Assembly: GCF_011758745.1 (NCBI RefSeq)
Contig: NZ_JAANOV010000001.1
Location: 5,518,001 to 5,582,000, forward strand
Direction: 5' to 3'
DNA length: 64,000 nt
Origin: Amycolatopsis granulosa
GTDB lineage: Bacteria > Actinomycetota > Actinomycetes > Mycobacteriales > Pseudonocardiaceae
Shown here: in pieces, positions 1 through 9,130 of the stretch
Position numbering within the stretch: the stretch's first letter is position 1
Layout: the number at the start of each line of letters is the position of its first letter
Made by a program: the position numbers and the translations under genes
Notes under the pieces: generated by a model
Databases searched by the model: none
What the model saw: only the letters and a program-made list of their open reading frames with translations
What the model was told of the DNA's origin: nothing

Positions 1-1
1 G

Positions 2-451
2 GCCTACGGGTCGCTGCCGACCGCGGGCAAGGTGTTCGTGTCGGTCGCCAACCGGGACAAGCGGGCACTGGTGTTCCCGGTCAAGCGGCTGGCCGACCTC
101 GGGTTCGAGATCCTCGCGACCTCCGGCACCGCCGAGGTGCTGCGCCGCAACGGGGTGCCCAGCACGGTGGTGCGCAAGTACTCCGAGGGCAGCACACCGG
201 ACGAGCCGAACGTGGTCGAGGTGATCGCCTCCGGCGGCGTGGACATGGTGATCAACACCCCGTACGGCAACAGCGGCCCCCGGATCGACGGCTACGAGAT
301 CCGCACCGCCGCGGTGTCGCGGGACATCCCGTGCATCACCACGGTGCAGGGCGCCGCGGCCGCGGTGCACGGCATCGAGGCGCTGATCCGGGGTGACATC
401 GGCGTCCGCTCGCTGCAGGACCTGCAGGCGGCGCTGCGGGCGAAGGCGTGA
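2..451 (+). CDS. carB: Carbamoyl-phosphate synthase large subunit, C-terminal fragment (allosteric domain)
   Basis: Only the last 149 residues are present; the 5' part lies outside the window. The frame is open from base 2 and matches the MGS-like regulatory domain that ends CarB. Visible motifs are the phosphate-binding loop around [10 protein letters not shown], an early NRDKR stretch and NTPYGN. In the family this domain binds UMP (inhibition) and ornithine or IMP (activation), and the enzyme makes carbamoyl phosphate for pyrimidines and arginine. The pyrimidine gene pyrF follows immediately. The stop codon lies in a 17-bp tandem duplication that leads to the pyrF start. Identification is firm; catalytic domains cannot be assessed here. 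Confidence 0.95.
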   Translation, partial: AYGSLPTAGKVFVSVANRDKRALVFPVKRLADLGFEILATSGTAEVLRRNGVPSTVVRKYSEGSTPDEPNVVEVIASGGVDMVINTPYGNSGPRIDGYEIRTAAVSRDIPCITTVQGAAAAVHGIEALIRGDIGVRSLQDLQAALRAKA

Positions 452-485
452 AAGGGGCCAAGGCGTGAAGGGGGCCGTGGCGTGA
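443..485 (+). repeat. 17-bp tandem duplication of the carB stop / pyrF start junction
   Basis: Bases 443-459 and 460-476 are near-identical 17-mers with one mismatch. The hexamer GCGTGA occurs at 446-451, 463-468 and 480-485, exactly 17 nt apart. The first is the carB stop, the last contains the pyrF GTG. Because 17 is not a multiple of three, each copy shifts frame. This creates two six-codon frames, GTG 448 to TGA 468 and GTG 465 to TGA 485. They overlap carB, each other and pyrF by GTGA. The second copy also supplies the pyrF Shine-Dalgarno AAGGGGG (468-474). Confidence 0.8.
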
Positions 486-1291
486 CGGGCTTCGGCGCAC
501 GCCTGGTGGCGGCGATCGCCGCGCGCGGGAACCTGTGCGCGGGGATCGACCCCCATCCGGAGCTGCTCGACGCGTGGGGCCTGGACCGGGATCCCGGCGG
601 GCTGGAGAAGTTCGCCCTGACGGCGGTTGACGCCCTGGCGCCGGAGGTGGCCGTCGTCAAGCCCCAGTCGGCGTTCTTCGAGGCGTTCGGGCCGCCCGGC
701 GCGGCTGTCCTGGCCCGCGTGGTGGAACACGCCCGCGACCGCGGTGCGCTGGTGCTGCTGGACGTCAAGCGGGGCGACATCGGGTCGACGATGGCCGCCT
801 ACACGGCGGCCTACCTCGGTCCGGACGCGCCCGTCCGGGCCGACGCGATCACCGTGTCGCCCTACCTCGGGTTCGGTGCGCTGGCGCCGGCGCTGGGCAC
901 CGGCGAGGGCCTGTTCGTGCTCGCCCGCACCTCCAACCCGGAGGCCGGCGGGCTGCAGAACGCCTTGCTGGCCAACGGCAAGACGGTCGCGCAGTCGATT
1001 GTGGACGAAGCTGCCCGGTGCAACGCCGGCGCCGCCTCGCTCGGCGACGTCGGCGTGGTCGTGGGCGCCACCATCGCCGACGGCGAACTCGACCTGACCG
1101 GGCTCAACGGACCGGTCCTGGCGCCCGGTTTCGGGGCCCAGGGCGCCACCGTGGCCGATCTTCGGCGGCTGTTCGGTCCGGACCTGCCCGGGGTGCTGCC
1201 CGCGTCGTCCAGGGACGTGCTCAGGCACGGTCCCGGCCCCGCGGCGTTGCGCGACGCGGTGCGCCGCGTCCAGGCGAGCCTGACCGGATAG
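482..1291 (+). CDS. pyrF: Orotidine 5'-phosphate decarboxylase, type 2
   Basis: 269 residues, the usual size of the type 2 (mycobacterial-like) enzyme. It decarboxylates OMP to UMP, the last step of de novo pyrimidine synthesis, in the cytoplasm. The catalytic Asp-Lys-Asp array is seen in LDVKRGDIGSTMAAY, with further family segments GIDPHPELL near the N-terminus and PGFGAQG near the C-terminus. The GTG start at 482 is chosen because AAGGGGG lies 7 nt upstream and it overlaps the last TGA of the junction repeat. It is co-oriented with carB and presumably belongs to the pyr operon. No oddities in the protein. Confidence 0.95.
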   Translation: MTGFGARLVAAIAARGNLCAGIDPHPELLDAWGLDRDPGGLEKFALTAVDALAPEVAVVKPQSAFFEAFGPPGAAVLARVVEHARDRGALVLLDVKRGDIGSTMAAYTAAYLGPDAPVRADAITVSPYLGFGALAPALGTGEGLFVLARTSNPEAGGLQNALLANGKTVAQSIVDEAARCNAGAASLGDVGVVVGATIADGELDLTGLNGPVLAPGFGAQGATVADLRRLFGPDLPGVLPASSRDVLRHGPGPAALRDAVRRVQASLTG

Positions 1292-1409
1292 CGCCAATAT
1301 CAGGTCCCTGTCCTGGAACCGAGCGACCACCCCCCGCATTGTGGCCGGTGGCGCGGGGTGGGTACCGTCGCGTCACCCACCCAGAATTTTGAGTACTACG
1401 GAGGAAAAC

Positions 1410-1727
1410 GTGGCACTTCCCCAGCTGACCGAGGAACAGCGCAAGGCGGCGCTGGAGAAGGCCGCTGCCGCTCGTCGTGCCCGCGCTGAGCTGAAGGAGC
1501 GCCTCAAGCGAGGCGGCACCACGCTCACCGATGTGCTGAAGCAGGCCGACGAGGACGAGGTTCTCGGCAAGATGAAGGTCTCCGCCCTGCTCGAAGCCCT
1601 CCCCGGCGTCGGCAAGGTGCGCGCCCAGCAGACCATGGAGCGCCTGGAGATCGCACCGAGCCGGCGGCTGCGCGGCCTTGGTGACCGGCAGCGCAAGGCG
1701 CTGCTGGCCGAGTTCAGCGGCGAGTGA
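1410..1727 (+). CDS. mihF: Integration host factor, actinobacterial type (mIHF/sIHF)
   Basis: 105 residues, matching mycobacterial and Streptomyces IHF. It is a small basic nucleoid-associated protein that bends DNA and supports chromosome architecture and site-specific recombination. Visible features are a Lys/Arg/Ala-rich N-terminal helix (LEKAAAARRARAELKERL) and a helix-hairpin-like LPGVGKVRAQQTMERLEI followed by the basic RRLRGLGDRQRKAL. GTG 1410 follows GGAGGA (1400-1405) at ideal spacing. A longer frame upstream has no ribosome site and is not conserved-looking. The stop overlaps the gmk start (GTGA), an arrangement shared with mycobacteria, so the two are probably translated coupled. 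Confidence 0.93.
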   Translation: MALPQLTEEQRKAALEKAAAARRARAELKERLKRGGTTLTDVLKQADEDEVLGKMKVSALLEALPGVGKVRAQQTMERLEIAPSRRLRGLGDRQRKALLAEFSGE

Positions 1728-2401
1728 GCGACACCGGCAGCGACCGCGTCACCGGGGCCGGCGGGCATGCCGGCCCGGCGGCGCACCGTGAGCCGGTTCC
1801 GGGGCAGGCGCGACAGGGGTCCCGGAGCCGGCTCACGGTCGTCTCCGGCCCGTCCGGGGTCGGGAAGTCCAGCGTGGTCGGCGAGCTGCGCCGGCTGGAC
1901 CCGGACATCTACTTCAGCGTGTCGGTGACCACCCGGCCGCCCCGCCCCGGCGAGATCGACGGGGTGCACTACCACTTCATCGACCGCGCCGTGTTCGACA
2001 AGATGGTCGCCGCGGACGAGCTGCTCGAGCACGCCGAGTTCACCGGCAACTGCTACGGCACGCCCCGCGAGCCGGTGGAACGGGCGCTGGCCGAGGGCAG
2101 GCCCGCCGTGCTGGAGATCGAGCTCCAGGGGGCGCGGCAGGTGCGCGCGGCCATGCCGGACGCCCGGCTGGTCATGCTCATGCCGCCGTCCTGGGAGGAG
2201 CTGGTCGGCCGGCTCAAGGGGCGCGGCACCGAGGCGGAGGCCGCCGTCAGCGCCCGCCTCGCCGAGGCGGAGCGGGAACTCGCGGCGGCCGGCGAGTTCG
2301 ACGTGCGGGTCGTGAACGCCGACGTCGGGGAAGCCGCGCGGCAGTTGTTAGACTTGCTGCGGGGAGACCACCGACTTCACGAAGAGAACTCAGGAGCATA
2401 A
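1724..2401 (+). CDS. gmk: Guanylate kinase with N-terminal extension
   Basis: Phosphorylates GMP to GDP. The P-loop is [10 protein letters not shown], followed by the GMP-binding [17 protein letters not shown], the lid region and [10 protein letters not shown]. The family core starts near residue 36; the preceding residues are a low-complexity Gly/Ala/Arg extension. GTG 1724 overlaps the mihF stop. No in-frame start exists between it and the P-loop, so the extension is probably translated. That extension is encoded by DNA with two strong inverted repeats (1755-1776 and 1785-1839). Downstream rpoZ follows after 4 nt, the gmk-rpoZ pairing common in bacteria. Confidence 0.93.
   Translation: MSDTGSDRVTGAGGHAGPAAHREPVPGQARQGSRSRLTVVSGPSGVGKSSVVGELRRLDPDIYFSVSVTTRPPRPGEIDGVHYHFIDRAVFDKMVAADELLEHAEFTGNCYGTPREPVERALAEGRPAVLEIELQGARQVRAAMPDARLVMLMPPSWEELVGRLKGRGTEAEAAVSARLAEAERELAAAGEFDVRVVNADVGEAARQLLDLLRGDHRLHEENSGA
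1785..1839 (+). repeat. 19-bp inverted repeat inside the 5' end of gmk
   Basis: Arms 1785-1803 and 1821-1839 pair over 19 bp with a single T/G position, which can pair as U-G in RNA. The loop is 17 nt. Immediately upstream a second perfect 8-bp inverted repeat (GGGCCGGC 1755-1762, GCCGGCCC 1769-1776) surrounds a 6-nt loop. Both fall in the region encoding the non-conserved N-terminal extension of guanylate kinase. Possible roles are an mRNA structure controlling gmk-rpoZ expression, a partial terminator after mihF, or a protein-binding site. Confidence 0.7.
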
Positions 2402-2405
2402 GCGC

Positions 2406-2678
2406 GTGACCGCATCGCTCGGCATCTACGGCGAGGAACTCGAGGGCATCACCAACCCGCCGATCGACGACCTCCTCGCGAAGGTCAGCTCGAAGTACGC
2501 GCTGGTGATCTACGCCGCGAAGCGCGCCCGCCAGATCAACGACTACTACGCCCAGCTCGGCGAGGGGCTGCTCGAGTACGTCGGCCCGCTCGTGGAGCCG
2601 GGCCCGCGCGAGAAGCCGCTGTCGATCGCGCTGCGCGAGATCCACGCCGGCCTGCTCGAGCACACCGAGGGTGAGTAA
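2406..2678 (+). CDS. rpoZ: RNA polymerase omega subunit
   Basis: 90 residues. Omega assists folding and assembly of the beta' subunit of RNA polymerase. Characteristic segments are [31 protein letters not shown] and a C-terminal PLSIALREI that matches the actinobacterial form. GTG 2406 follows the gmk stop by 4 nt, with CAGGAG upstream. The last codons overlap the coaBC start by 8 nt (GTGAGTAA). Confidence 0.95.
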   Translation: MTASLGIYGEELEGITNPPIDDLLAKVSSKYALVIYAAKRARQINDYYAQLGEGLLEYVGPLVEPGPREKPLSIALREIHAGLLEHTEGE

Positions 2679-3891
2679 ACCCCGCGTCGTGCTCGGCGTG
2701 GGTGGCGGGATCGCCGCCTACAAAGCCTGTGAGGTGCTGCGCGGGCTGACCGAGACCGGTCACGACGTCCGCGTGGTGCCCACCGAGGCCGCGCTGAACT
2801 TCGTCGGCGCGGCCACCTTCGAGGCGCTCTCCGGTCACCCGGTGCACACCGGCGTGTTCACCGAGGTGGACCAGGTGCAGCACGTCCGCATCGGCAAGGA
2901 AGCCGACCTCGTGCTGGTCGTCCCAGCGACCGCGGACCTGCTCGCCCGTGCGGCCCAGGGCCGCGCCGACGACCTGCTCACCGGCACGCTGCTCACCGCG
3001 CGCTGCCCGGTCGTCTTCTTCCCGGCGATGCACACCGAGATGTGGGAGCACCCGGCCACCCGGGACAACGTGGCGCTGCTGCGGTCCCGCGGCGCCGTGG
3101 TCACCGAGCCCGCCGCCGGCAGGCTGACCGGCGCCGACACCGGCAAGGGGCGCCTGGCCGACCCGGCCGAGATCGTCGACCTGGCCCGGCTGCTGCTGGC
3201 CGCGCCGTCGGCCCTGCCGCGCGACCTGGAGGGCCTGCGCGTCGTGATCTCCGCGGGAGGCACGCGGGAACCGCTCGACCCGGTCCGCTACCTGGGCAAC
3301 CGGTCCTCCGGCAAGCAGGGTTACGCGCTGGCCCGCGTCGCCGTCCAGCGCGGCGCCGAGGTCACGCTCGTGACCGGGCACACCGCCGAGCTGCCCGAAC
3401 CGGCCGGGGCCGAGCTGCGCCGGGTCTCGACCGCCGAGCAGATGCGCGAGGCCGTGCACGAGGCCGCCAAGGAGGCGGACGTGGTGGTGATGGCCGCCGC
3501 CGTCGCCGATTTCCGGCCGGCGAGCCGGTCCGGTCACAAAATCAAGAAAACCGACGACCGGCCGGATCCCGTCATCACCCTTTCCCGGAATCCGGACATT
3601 CTCGCGGAACTGGTCACGAATCGATTGCCGGGGCAGGTCGTCGTCGGTTTCGCCGCGGAAACGGGTGACGAGCACGGTAGCGTACTCGACCACGGCCGTG
3701 CGAAACTGCGGCGCAAGGGCTGTGACCTGCTGGTTCTCAACGCCGTCGGAGATGGCAGGGCGTTCGAGGTCGAGGAGAACGCGGGGTGGCTGCTGGCCGC
3801 CGACGGCACCGAGCGACCTATCCCGCTGGGCTCCAAGGCGCAACTCGCCGCCGCAGTGTGGGACGCGGTCGGGGAATTCATCAGGCACTGA
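2671..3891 (+). CDS. coaBC: Bifunctional phosphopantothenoylcysteine decarboxylase / phosphopantothenate-cysteine ligase
   Basis: 406 residues, full length. The N-terminal flavoprotein half (about 1-185) decarboxylates PPC. It carries [16 protein letters not shown], the catalytic His in [12 protein letters not shown] and [16 protein letters not shown]. The C-terminal half (about 190-400) joins phosphopantothenate to cysteine using CTP. It shows [28 protein letters not shown] and the Lys-rich HKIKK segment. Both are steps of CoA synthesis. The GTG start overlaps the end of rpoZ. Around 3535-3660 codon use becomes locally AT-rich (AAA, AAT, ATT, CTT, CGA, TTG), unlike the rest of the gene, though the protein motifs there are intact. 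Confidence 0.95.
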   Translation: MSKPRVVLGVGGGIAAYKACEVLRGLTETGHDVRVVPTEAALNFVGAATFEALSGHPVHTGVFTEVDQVQHVRIGKEADLVLVVPATADLLARAAQGRADDLLTGTLLTARCPVVFFPAMHTEMWEHPATRDNVALLRSRGAVVTEPAAGRLTGADTGKGRLADPAEIVDLARLLLAAPSALPRDLEGLRVVISAGGTREPLDPVRYLGNRSSGKQGYALARVAVQRGAEVTLVTGHTAELPEPAGAELRRVSTAEQMREAVHEAAKEADVVVMAAAVADFRPASRSGHKIKKTDDRPDPVITLSRNPDILAELVTNRLPGQVVVGFAAETGDEHGSVLDHGRAKLRRKGCDLLVLNAVGDGRAFEVEENAGWLLAADGTERPIPLGSKAQLAAAVWDAVGEFIRH

Positions 3892-3939
3892 CCGGCACGT
3901 CTTACGCTGACGGCCGGAGGGACGAAGATTTGATGGGAT

Positions 3940-5151
3940 GTGAGCGTGGTGACCGCGTCTAACCGCAGGCTGTTCACTTCGGAGTCGGTGACCGAGGGGC
4001 ACCCGGACAAGATCTGTGACGCCATCAGCGACTCGATCCTGGACGCCCTCCTGGCCAAGGACCCGCGCTCCCGCGTCGCGGTCGAGACGCTGATCACCAC
4101 CGGCCAGGTGCACGTCGCCGGTGAGGTGACCACCGAGGCCTACGCCGACATCCCGACCATCGTGCGTGAGCGGATCCTCGACATCGGCTACGACTCCTCC
4201 GCCAAGGGCTTCGACGGCAACTCCTGCGGGGTGAACGTCGCGATCGGCGCGCAGTCCCCGGACATCGCCCAGGGTGTGGACGCCGCCTACGAGGCGCGCG
4301 TGGAGAACGCCATCGACGACATCGACCGGCAGGGCGCCGGCGACCAGGGCCTGATGTTCGGTTACGCCTGCTCCGACACGCCCGAGCTGATGCCGCTGCC
4401 CATCGCGCTGGCCCACCGCCTGTCCCGGCGGCTCGCCCGCGTGCGCAAGGACGGCGTGCTGCCCTACCTGCGCCCGGACGGGAAGACGCAGGTCACCATC
4501 GAGTACGCCGGCGACCAGCCGGTGCGCCTGGACACCGTCGTGGTGTCCACGCAGCACGCCGACGGCATCGACCTGGAGACCATGCTCGGCGTCGACGTGC
4601 GCGAGCAGGTCGTGCGGCCCGAGCTGACCGAGCTGGACCTCGACCACGGTGACGTGAAGCTGCTGGTCAACCCCACCGGCCGGTTCGTCATCGGCGGCCC
4701 GATGGGCGACGCCGGGCTGACCGGCCGCAAGATCATCGTCGACACCTACGGCGGCATGGCGCGGCACGGTGGTGGCGCGTTCTCCGGCAAGGACCCGTCG
4801 AAGGTGGACCGGTCCGCGGCCTACGCGATGCGCTGGGTCGCCAAGAACGTGGTCGCCGCGGGTCTGGCCGGGCGGATCGAGGTGCAGGTCGCCTACGCGA
4901 TCGGCAAGGCGTCGCCGGTCGGCCTGTTCGTGGAGACCTTCGGCACCGAGACGGTCGATCCGGCCAAGATCCAGGCCGCCATCACCGAGGTGTTCGACCT
5001 GCGCCCGGCCGCGATCATCCGCGACCTGGACCTGCTGCGCCCGATCTACGCCGCCACGGCCGCGTACGGCCACTTCGGCCGGACCGACCTCCAGCTGCCG
5101 TGGGAGAACACCGACCGCGCCGACGCGCTCCGGTCGCTCGCGGGCGCCTGA
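3940..5151 (+). CDS. metK: S-adenosylmethionine synthetase
   Basis: 403 residues. Makes SAM from methionine and ATP. The N-terminal [14 protein letters not shown], the [15 protein letters not shown]-binding stretch and the C-terminal [16 protein letters not shown] loop are all intact. The GTG at 3940 is followed in frame by GTGs at 3946 and 3949, so the exact start is uncertain by three codons. A possible -10 box TACGCT lies at 3903-3908 in the 48-nt spacer after coaBC. That spacer is too short for a SAM riboswitch. Confidence 0.95.
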   Translation: MSVVTASNRRLFTSESVTEGHPDKICDAISDSILDALLAKDPRSRVAVETLITTGQVHVAGEVTTEAYADIPTIVRERILDIGYDSSAKGFDGNSCGVNVAIGAQSPDIAQGVDAAYEARVENAIDDIDRQGAGDQGLMFGYACSDTPELMPLPIALAHRLSRRLARVRKDGVLPYLRPDGKTQVTIEYAGDQPVRLDTVVVSTQHADGIDLETMLGVDVREQVVRPELTELDLDHGDVKLLVNPTGRFVIGGPMGDAGLTGRKIIVDTYGGMARHGGGAFSGKDPSKVDRSAAYAMRWVAKNVVAAGLAGRIEVQVAYAIGKASPVGLFVETFGTETVDPAKIQAAITEVFDLRPAAIIRDLDLLRPIYAATAAYGHFGRTDLQLPWENTDRADALRSLAGA

Positions 5152-5200
5152 GCCGCCCTGTACTTCCGGCGGGCCCGGGCGCGTCTGGTAGAGAACACGT

Positions 5201-7270
5201 GTGACCTCGTCCGACGCGCTCTGGGAGCTGCCCGCCGCCGCGCCACCCCGGCGCGCCGCGGCGAAGCGTCCCGCGTCCCGGAAAGGGCAGCAACGGCCGG
5301 CGGAGCAGGACCCGATCGCGCGGGTCGTCGTCGACGTGCCGCTGGCGCACCTGGACCGCACGTTCGACTACCAGGTGCCGGACAAGCTCGACGGCGACGC
5401 GGTCCCCGGATGCCGGGTGCGGGTGCGGTTCGCCGGGCAGCTGGTCGACGGGTTCCTCGTCGAGCGCGCCGCCACCACCGGGCACCGCGGTCGGCTCGCG
5501 TTCCTGGAACGGGTCACCTCGCCCGAACCGGTGCTGACCCCGACGTTGTACGCGCTGGCCCGCCGCGTCGCCGACCACTACGGCGGCACGTTGATGGACG
5601 TGCTGCGGCTGGCGATCCCGCCGCGCCACGCCAAGGCCGAATCCGAGCCGGGACGTGAGCCGGTGCGGGTCACCGAGGCGCCGTCGGCCGGGGCGTGGCG
5701 GCGCTACCAGTTCGGCGCATCGTTCACCGACGCCCTCCGCGCCGCCCGCCAGGCACACGCGGTGTGGCAGGCGCTGCCGGGGGAGGACTGGCCGGCGCGG
5801 CTGGCCGAACTGGCCGCCCTCGCCGCGGCGAGCGGCCGGGGCGCGCTGCTGGTGGTGCCCGATCACCGCGACCTGACCCGGGTGCACGACGCGTGCGCGC
5901 GGGTCGCCGGGGCGGATGCGGTGGTCGCGTTGTCGGCGGACACCGGGCCGGCCGAGCGGTACCGGCGGTGGCTCGCCGTGTCCCGCGGCTGCGTGCCGAT
6001 CGTCGTCGGGACCCGCGCGGCCATGTTCGCGCCGGTCGCCGACCCCGGCCTGTTCGTGGTGTGGGACGACGGCGACGACCTGCACGTCGACCCGCACATG
6101 CCGTATCCGCAGGTGCGGGACGTGCTGGCGCTGCGGGCGCACGCGCAGGGCGCGTCGTTCGTGGCCGGCGGGTTCGCCCGGACCGCCGAGGCGCAGCTGC
6201 TGGTCGAAACGCGCTGGGCGCACCCGGTGACCGGCTCGCGCGACGAGCTGCGCAAGGCCGCGCCGCGCGTGACACCGGTCGGGGAGGACTTCGACGTGGC
6301 GCGGGACGAGGCGGCACGCGTGGCGCGGCTGCCGTCGGTCGCGTTCGAGGCCGCGCGGCAGTCCCTGTCCGCCGGGGCGCCGGTACTGGTCCAGGTGCCG
6401 CGCCGCGGGTACGTGCCCGCGCTGGCGTGCGCGCAGTGCCGCACCCCCGCGCACTGCCGGCGCTGCGCCGGGCCGCTCGGGCTGCCGGGCGGGGCGGGTG
6501 CCGACGTCGCGCACCCGCCGAGCTGCCGTTGGTGCGGCACGCCCGAGGCCCATTTCCGGTGCCCGGCGTGCGGTTCGGCCCGGCTGCGGGCGGTGGTGGT
6601 CGGCGCGAAGCGGACCGCGGAGGAGCTGGGCCGGGCCTTCCCGGGAACGCCGGTGCGGACCTCCGGCGCCCGGGAGGTGCTGGCGGCCGTTCCCGGCCGT
6701 CCCGCGCTGGTGGTCGCGACCCCCGGGGCCGAGCCGGTCGCCGAGGGCGGTTACGGGGCGGCGCTGCTGCTGGACGGGTGGGCGCTGCTGGGGCGGCAGG
6801 ACCTGCGGGCGGCCGAGGAGACGCTGCGCCGCTGGATGGCCGCCGCCGCCCTGGTGCGCCCCGCCTCCGCCGGGGGCCGCGTGATCGTCGGAGCGGAAGC
6901 GCCCCTCGCGCCGGTGCAGGCCCTGGTGCGCTGGGACCCGGCCTGGCACGCCGAACGCGAACTGGCCGAGCGGCGCGAGCTGGGTTTCCCGCCGGCCGTG
7001 CGGATGGCGAGCGTGGAGGGCACGCCCGAGGCGGTGGCGGCGCTGCTCGAGGAGACCGAACTGCCGTCGTCGGCGGAGATCCTCGGCCCGGTGCCGCTGA
7101 CCGAGCCCGACGAGGAGGGCCGCTCGGAGCGGGAACGCGCCCTGATCCGCGTGCCGCGCGGCGAGGGCCGCGCCCTCGCGTCCTGTCTGGCCGCCGCGCA
7201 GGCCGCCCGCGCGGCGCGCAAGGAAACCGCCGCGGTGCGCATCCAGCTCGACCCGCTGGCGCTGATCTGA
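5201..7270 (+). CDS. priA: Probable primosomal protein N' (PriA), degenerate helicase form
   Basis: 689 residues. The N-terminal 3'-DNA-binding domain (DVPLAHLDRTFDYQVPD, about 45-140) and the zinc module are recognisable. The cysteine pairs occur in CAQCRTPAHCRRC and CRWCGTPEAHFRCPAC (about 405-455). The expected Walker A (GxTGSGKT) before ALLVVPDH is missing and the DEEH box is replaced by DDGDDLH. Actinobacterial PriA is known to be degenerate in this way, so it probably acts in replication restart without ATP-driven unwinding. GTG 5201 follows metK by 49 nt. The C-terminal ELAERRELGFPPAVRMA is typical PriA. Confidence 0.88.
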   Translation: MTSSDALWELPAAAPPRRAAAKRPASRKGQQRPAEQDPIARVVVDVPLAHLDRTFDYQVPDKLDGDAVPGCRVRVRFAGQLVDGFLVERAATTGHRGRLAFLERVTSPEPVLTPTLYALARRVADHYGGTLMDVLRLAIPPRHAKAESEPGREPVRVTEAPSAGAWRRYQFGASFTDALRAARQAHAVWQALPGEDWPARLAELAALAAASGRGALLVVPDHRDLTRVHDACARVAGADAVVALSADTGPAERYRRWLAVSRGCVPIVVGTRAAMFAPVADPGLFVVWDDGDDLHVDPHMPYPQVRDVLALRAHAQGASFVAGGFARTAEAQLLVETRWAHPVTGSRDELRKAAPRVTPVGEDFDVARDEAARVARLPSVAFEAARQSLSAGAPVLVQVPRRGYVPALACAQCRTPAHCRRCAGPLGLPGGAGADVAHPPSCRWCGTPEAHFRCPACGSARLRAVVVGAKRTAEELGRAFPGTPVRTSGAREVLAAVPGRPALVVATPGAEPVAEGGYGAALLLDGWALLGRQDLRAAEETLRRWMAAAALVRPASAGGRVIVGAEAPLAPVQALVRWDPAWHAERELAERRELGFPPAVRMASVEGTPEAVAALLEETELPSSAEILGPVPLTEPDEEGRSERERALIRVPRGEGRALASCLAAAQAARAARKETAAVRIQLDPLALI

Positions 7271-7337
7271 GCCGCCGGCCGGCCGTCCCGTCCATGTCCG
7301 GTTGAGTCGATGACCGAAACCGGGCAGGATGCGGCGA

Positions 7338-9113
7338 ATGCGTACTCTGCGTGTCCTCGCGGTTCTCGCCAGTGCCGCCCTGCTCGCCCCGGGCGTCGCC
7401 TACGCCGACCAGGCACCGCCCCGGCAACCGGTCGCCGCCGGGTTCGGCGGTGCGGTCGCCAGCATCGACCCCGACGCCACCGCGATCGGCACCCAGGTGC
7501 TGCGCGAGGGCGGCAACGCGGTCGACGCGGCCGTCGCCACCGCCGCGGCCCTCGGCGTCACCGACCCGTTCTCGGCCGGCATCGGCGGCGGCGGGTTCTT
7601 CGTCTACTACGACGCCCGCACCCACCAGGTCCACACCCTCGACGGCCGCGAGACCGCCCCGGCCGGCGCCGGCGAGAACCTCTTCGTGGAGAACGGGCAG
7701 CCGATCCCGTTCGCCGAGGCCGTCACCAGCGGCCTGTCCGTCGGCGTCCCCGGCACGCCGGCCACCTGGCAGGACGCGCTGCGCCAGTGGGGTACCCGGC
7801 CGCTGAGCGAAATGCTGCGCCCGGCCGCCCGCCTGGCCCGCGACGGGTTCACCGTGGACGACACCTTCCACACCCAGATCGCGGAGAACGCGGCGCGGTT
7901 CTCCGCGTTCCCCAGCACCCGGGAGCTGTACCTGCCGGGCGGCGCACCGCCCGCGGTCGGCAGCCGGTTCACCAACCCCGACCTGGCCGCCACCTACGAC
8001 ACCGTGGCCCGCCAGGGCGCCCGCGCCTTCTACCGCGGCCCGATCGCCGACGAGATCGCCGCGACCGTCCAGCACCCGCCGGTGGATCCCGCGTCCGGGC
8101 TGAACGTCCGGCCCGGCAAGCTGACCGCCGACGACATCGCCGCCTACCGCACGGTCGAGCGCGAGCCCACCCACACCCGCTACCGCGGCCTCGACGTCTA
8201 CGGCATGCCCGCCCCGTCCTCCGGCGGCCTGACGGTCGGCGAGGCGCTCAACATCCTGGAGAACTTCGACGTCGCCCGGTTCTCCGAGTCCGACTACCTG
8301 CACCACTTCCTGGAGGCCAGCCGGTTCGCCTTCGCCGACCGCAACCGCTGGATCGGCGACCCGGCGTTCGTCGACGTCCCGTCCCGGCAGCTGCTGAGCC
8401 AGCGCTTCGCGGACAGCCGGGCATGCCTGATCAACCCCGGCCGCGCCGCCAGCGGCACGGTGCCCGCCGGGGACCCGCGCCACCCGCAGCCGTGCGCGAC
8501 GGGCCCCGCGGCGCCCACACCGTACGAAGGTGAGAACACCACCCACCTGACCGTCGCCGACAAGTGGGGCAACGTCGTCGCCTACACGCTCACCATCGAA
8601 CAGGAGGGCGGCAGCGGGATCGTGGTGCCCGGCCGCGGCATCCTGCTCAACAACGAGCTGACCGACTTCTCCTTCACCCCGGTCACCCCGGGCGTGCCCG
8701 ACCCGAACCTGCCCGGCCCCGGCAAGCGCCCGCGCTCGTCGATGGCGCCGACGATCGTCCTGGAGCACGGCAAGCCGCTGCTGGCGGCCGGTTCGCCCGG
8801 CGGGGCGACGATCGTCACCACCGTGCTGCAGGTGCTGCTCGGCCGGCTCGACCGCGGTCTGACCCTGGAACAGGCGATCGCCGCGCCGCGGGCCTCGCAG
8901 CGCAACTCCGGGCCGGCTCAGGTGGAGCCCGCGTTCCTCGCGCTGCGCGCGGCATCCGACCTGCGGGCGCGGGGCCAGCAGTTCTCGTCGTCCCCGGCGG
9001 AGATCGGGGCCGCCACCGGCGTGGAACGCCTGCCCGACGGCCGGTGGCTGGCCGCCGCCGAGCCGGTGCGCCGCGGCGGGGGAGCGGCCCAGGTCGTGCA
9101 CCCCGCACCCTGA
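7338..9113 (+). CDS. ggt: Secreted gamma-glutamyltransferase
   Basis: 591 residues with an N-terminal signal peptide (RTLRVLAVLASAALLAPGVAYA). The proenzyme cleaves itself before a Thr to give large and small subunits, then hydrolyses or transfers gamma-glutamyl groups from glutathione and related amides. The nucleophile region is ENTTHLTVADKWGN near residues 399-411, followed by GSGIVVPGRGILLNNEL. The oxyanion-type GSPGGATI is near the C-terminal part. ATG 7338 is preferred over ATG 7329: neither has a Shine-Dalgarno, but a CAGGAT box lies 7 nt before 7338, consistent with leaderless initiation. It stands alone between priA and fmt, with a hairpin-forming repeat after it. Confidence 0.9.
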   Translation: MRTLRVLAVLASAALLAPGVAYADQAPPRQPVAAGFGGAVASIDPDATAIGTQVLREGGNAVDAAVATAAALGVTDPFSAGIGGGGFFVYYDARTHQVHTLDGRETAPAGAGENLFVENGQPIPFAEAVTSGLSVGVPGTPATWQDALRQWGTRPLSEMLRPAARLARDGFTVDDTFHTQIAENAARFSAFPSTRELYLPGGAPPAVGSRFTNPDLAATYDTVARQGARAFYRGPIADEIAATVQHPPVDPASGLNVRPGKLTADDIAAYRTVEREPTHTRYRGLDVYGMPAPSSGGLTVGEALNILENFDVARFSESDYLHHFLEASRFAFADRNRWIGDPAFVDVPSRQLLSQRFADSRACLINPGRAASGTVPAGDPRHPQPCATGPAAPTPYEGENTTHLTVADKWGNVVAYTLTIEQEGGSGIVVPGRGILLNNELTDFSFTPVTPGVPDPNLPGPGKRPRSSMAPTIVLEHGKPLLAAGSPGGATIVTTVLQVLLGRLDRGLTLEQAIAAPRASQRNSGPAQVEPAFLALRAASDLRARGQQFSSSPAEIGAATGVERLPDGRWLAAAEPVRRGGGAAQVVHPAP

Positions 9114-9130
9114 CCGCGGCATCCAGGAGC

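Noticed and set aside
1341-1409. Longer mihF from an upstream ATG
   Set aside because: No Shine-Dalgarno at 1341, while GTG 1410 has GGAGGA and gives the normal family length.
3892-3939. SAM riboswitch before metK
   Set aside because: The spacer is 48 nt and lacks the required multi-helix structure.
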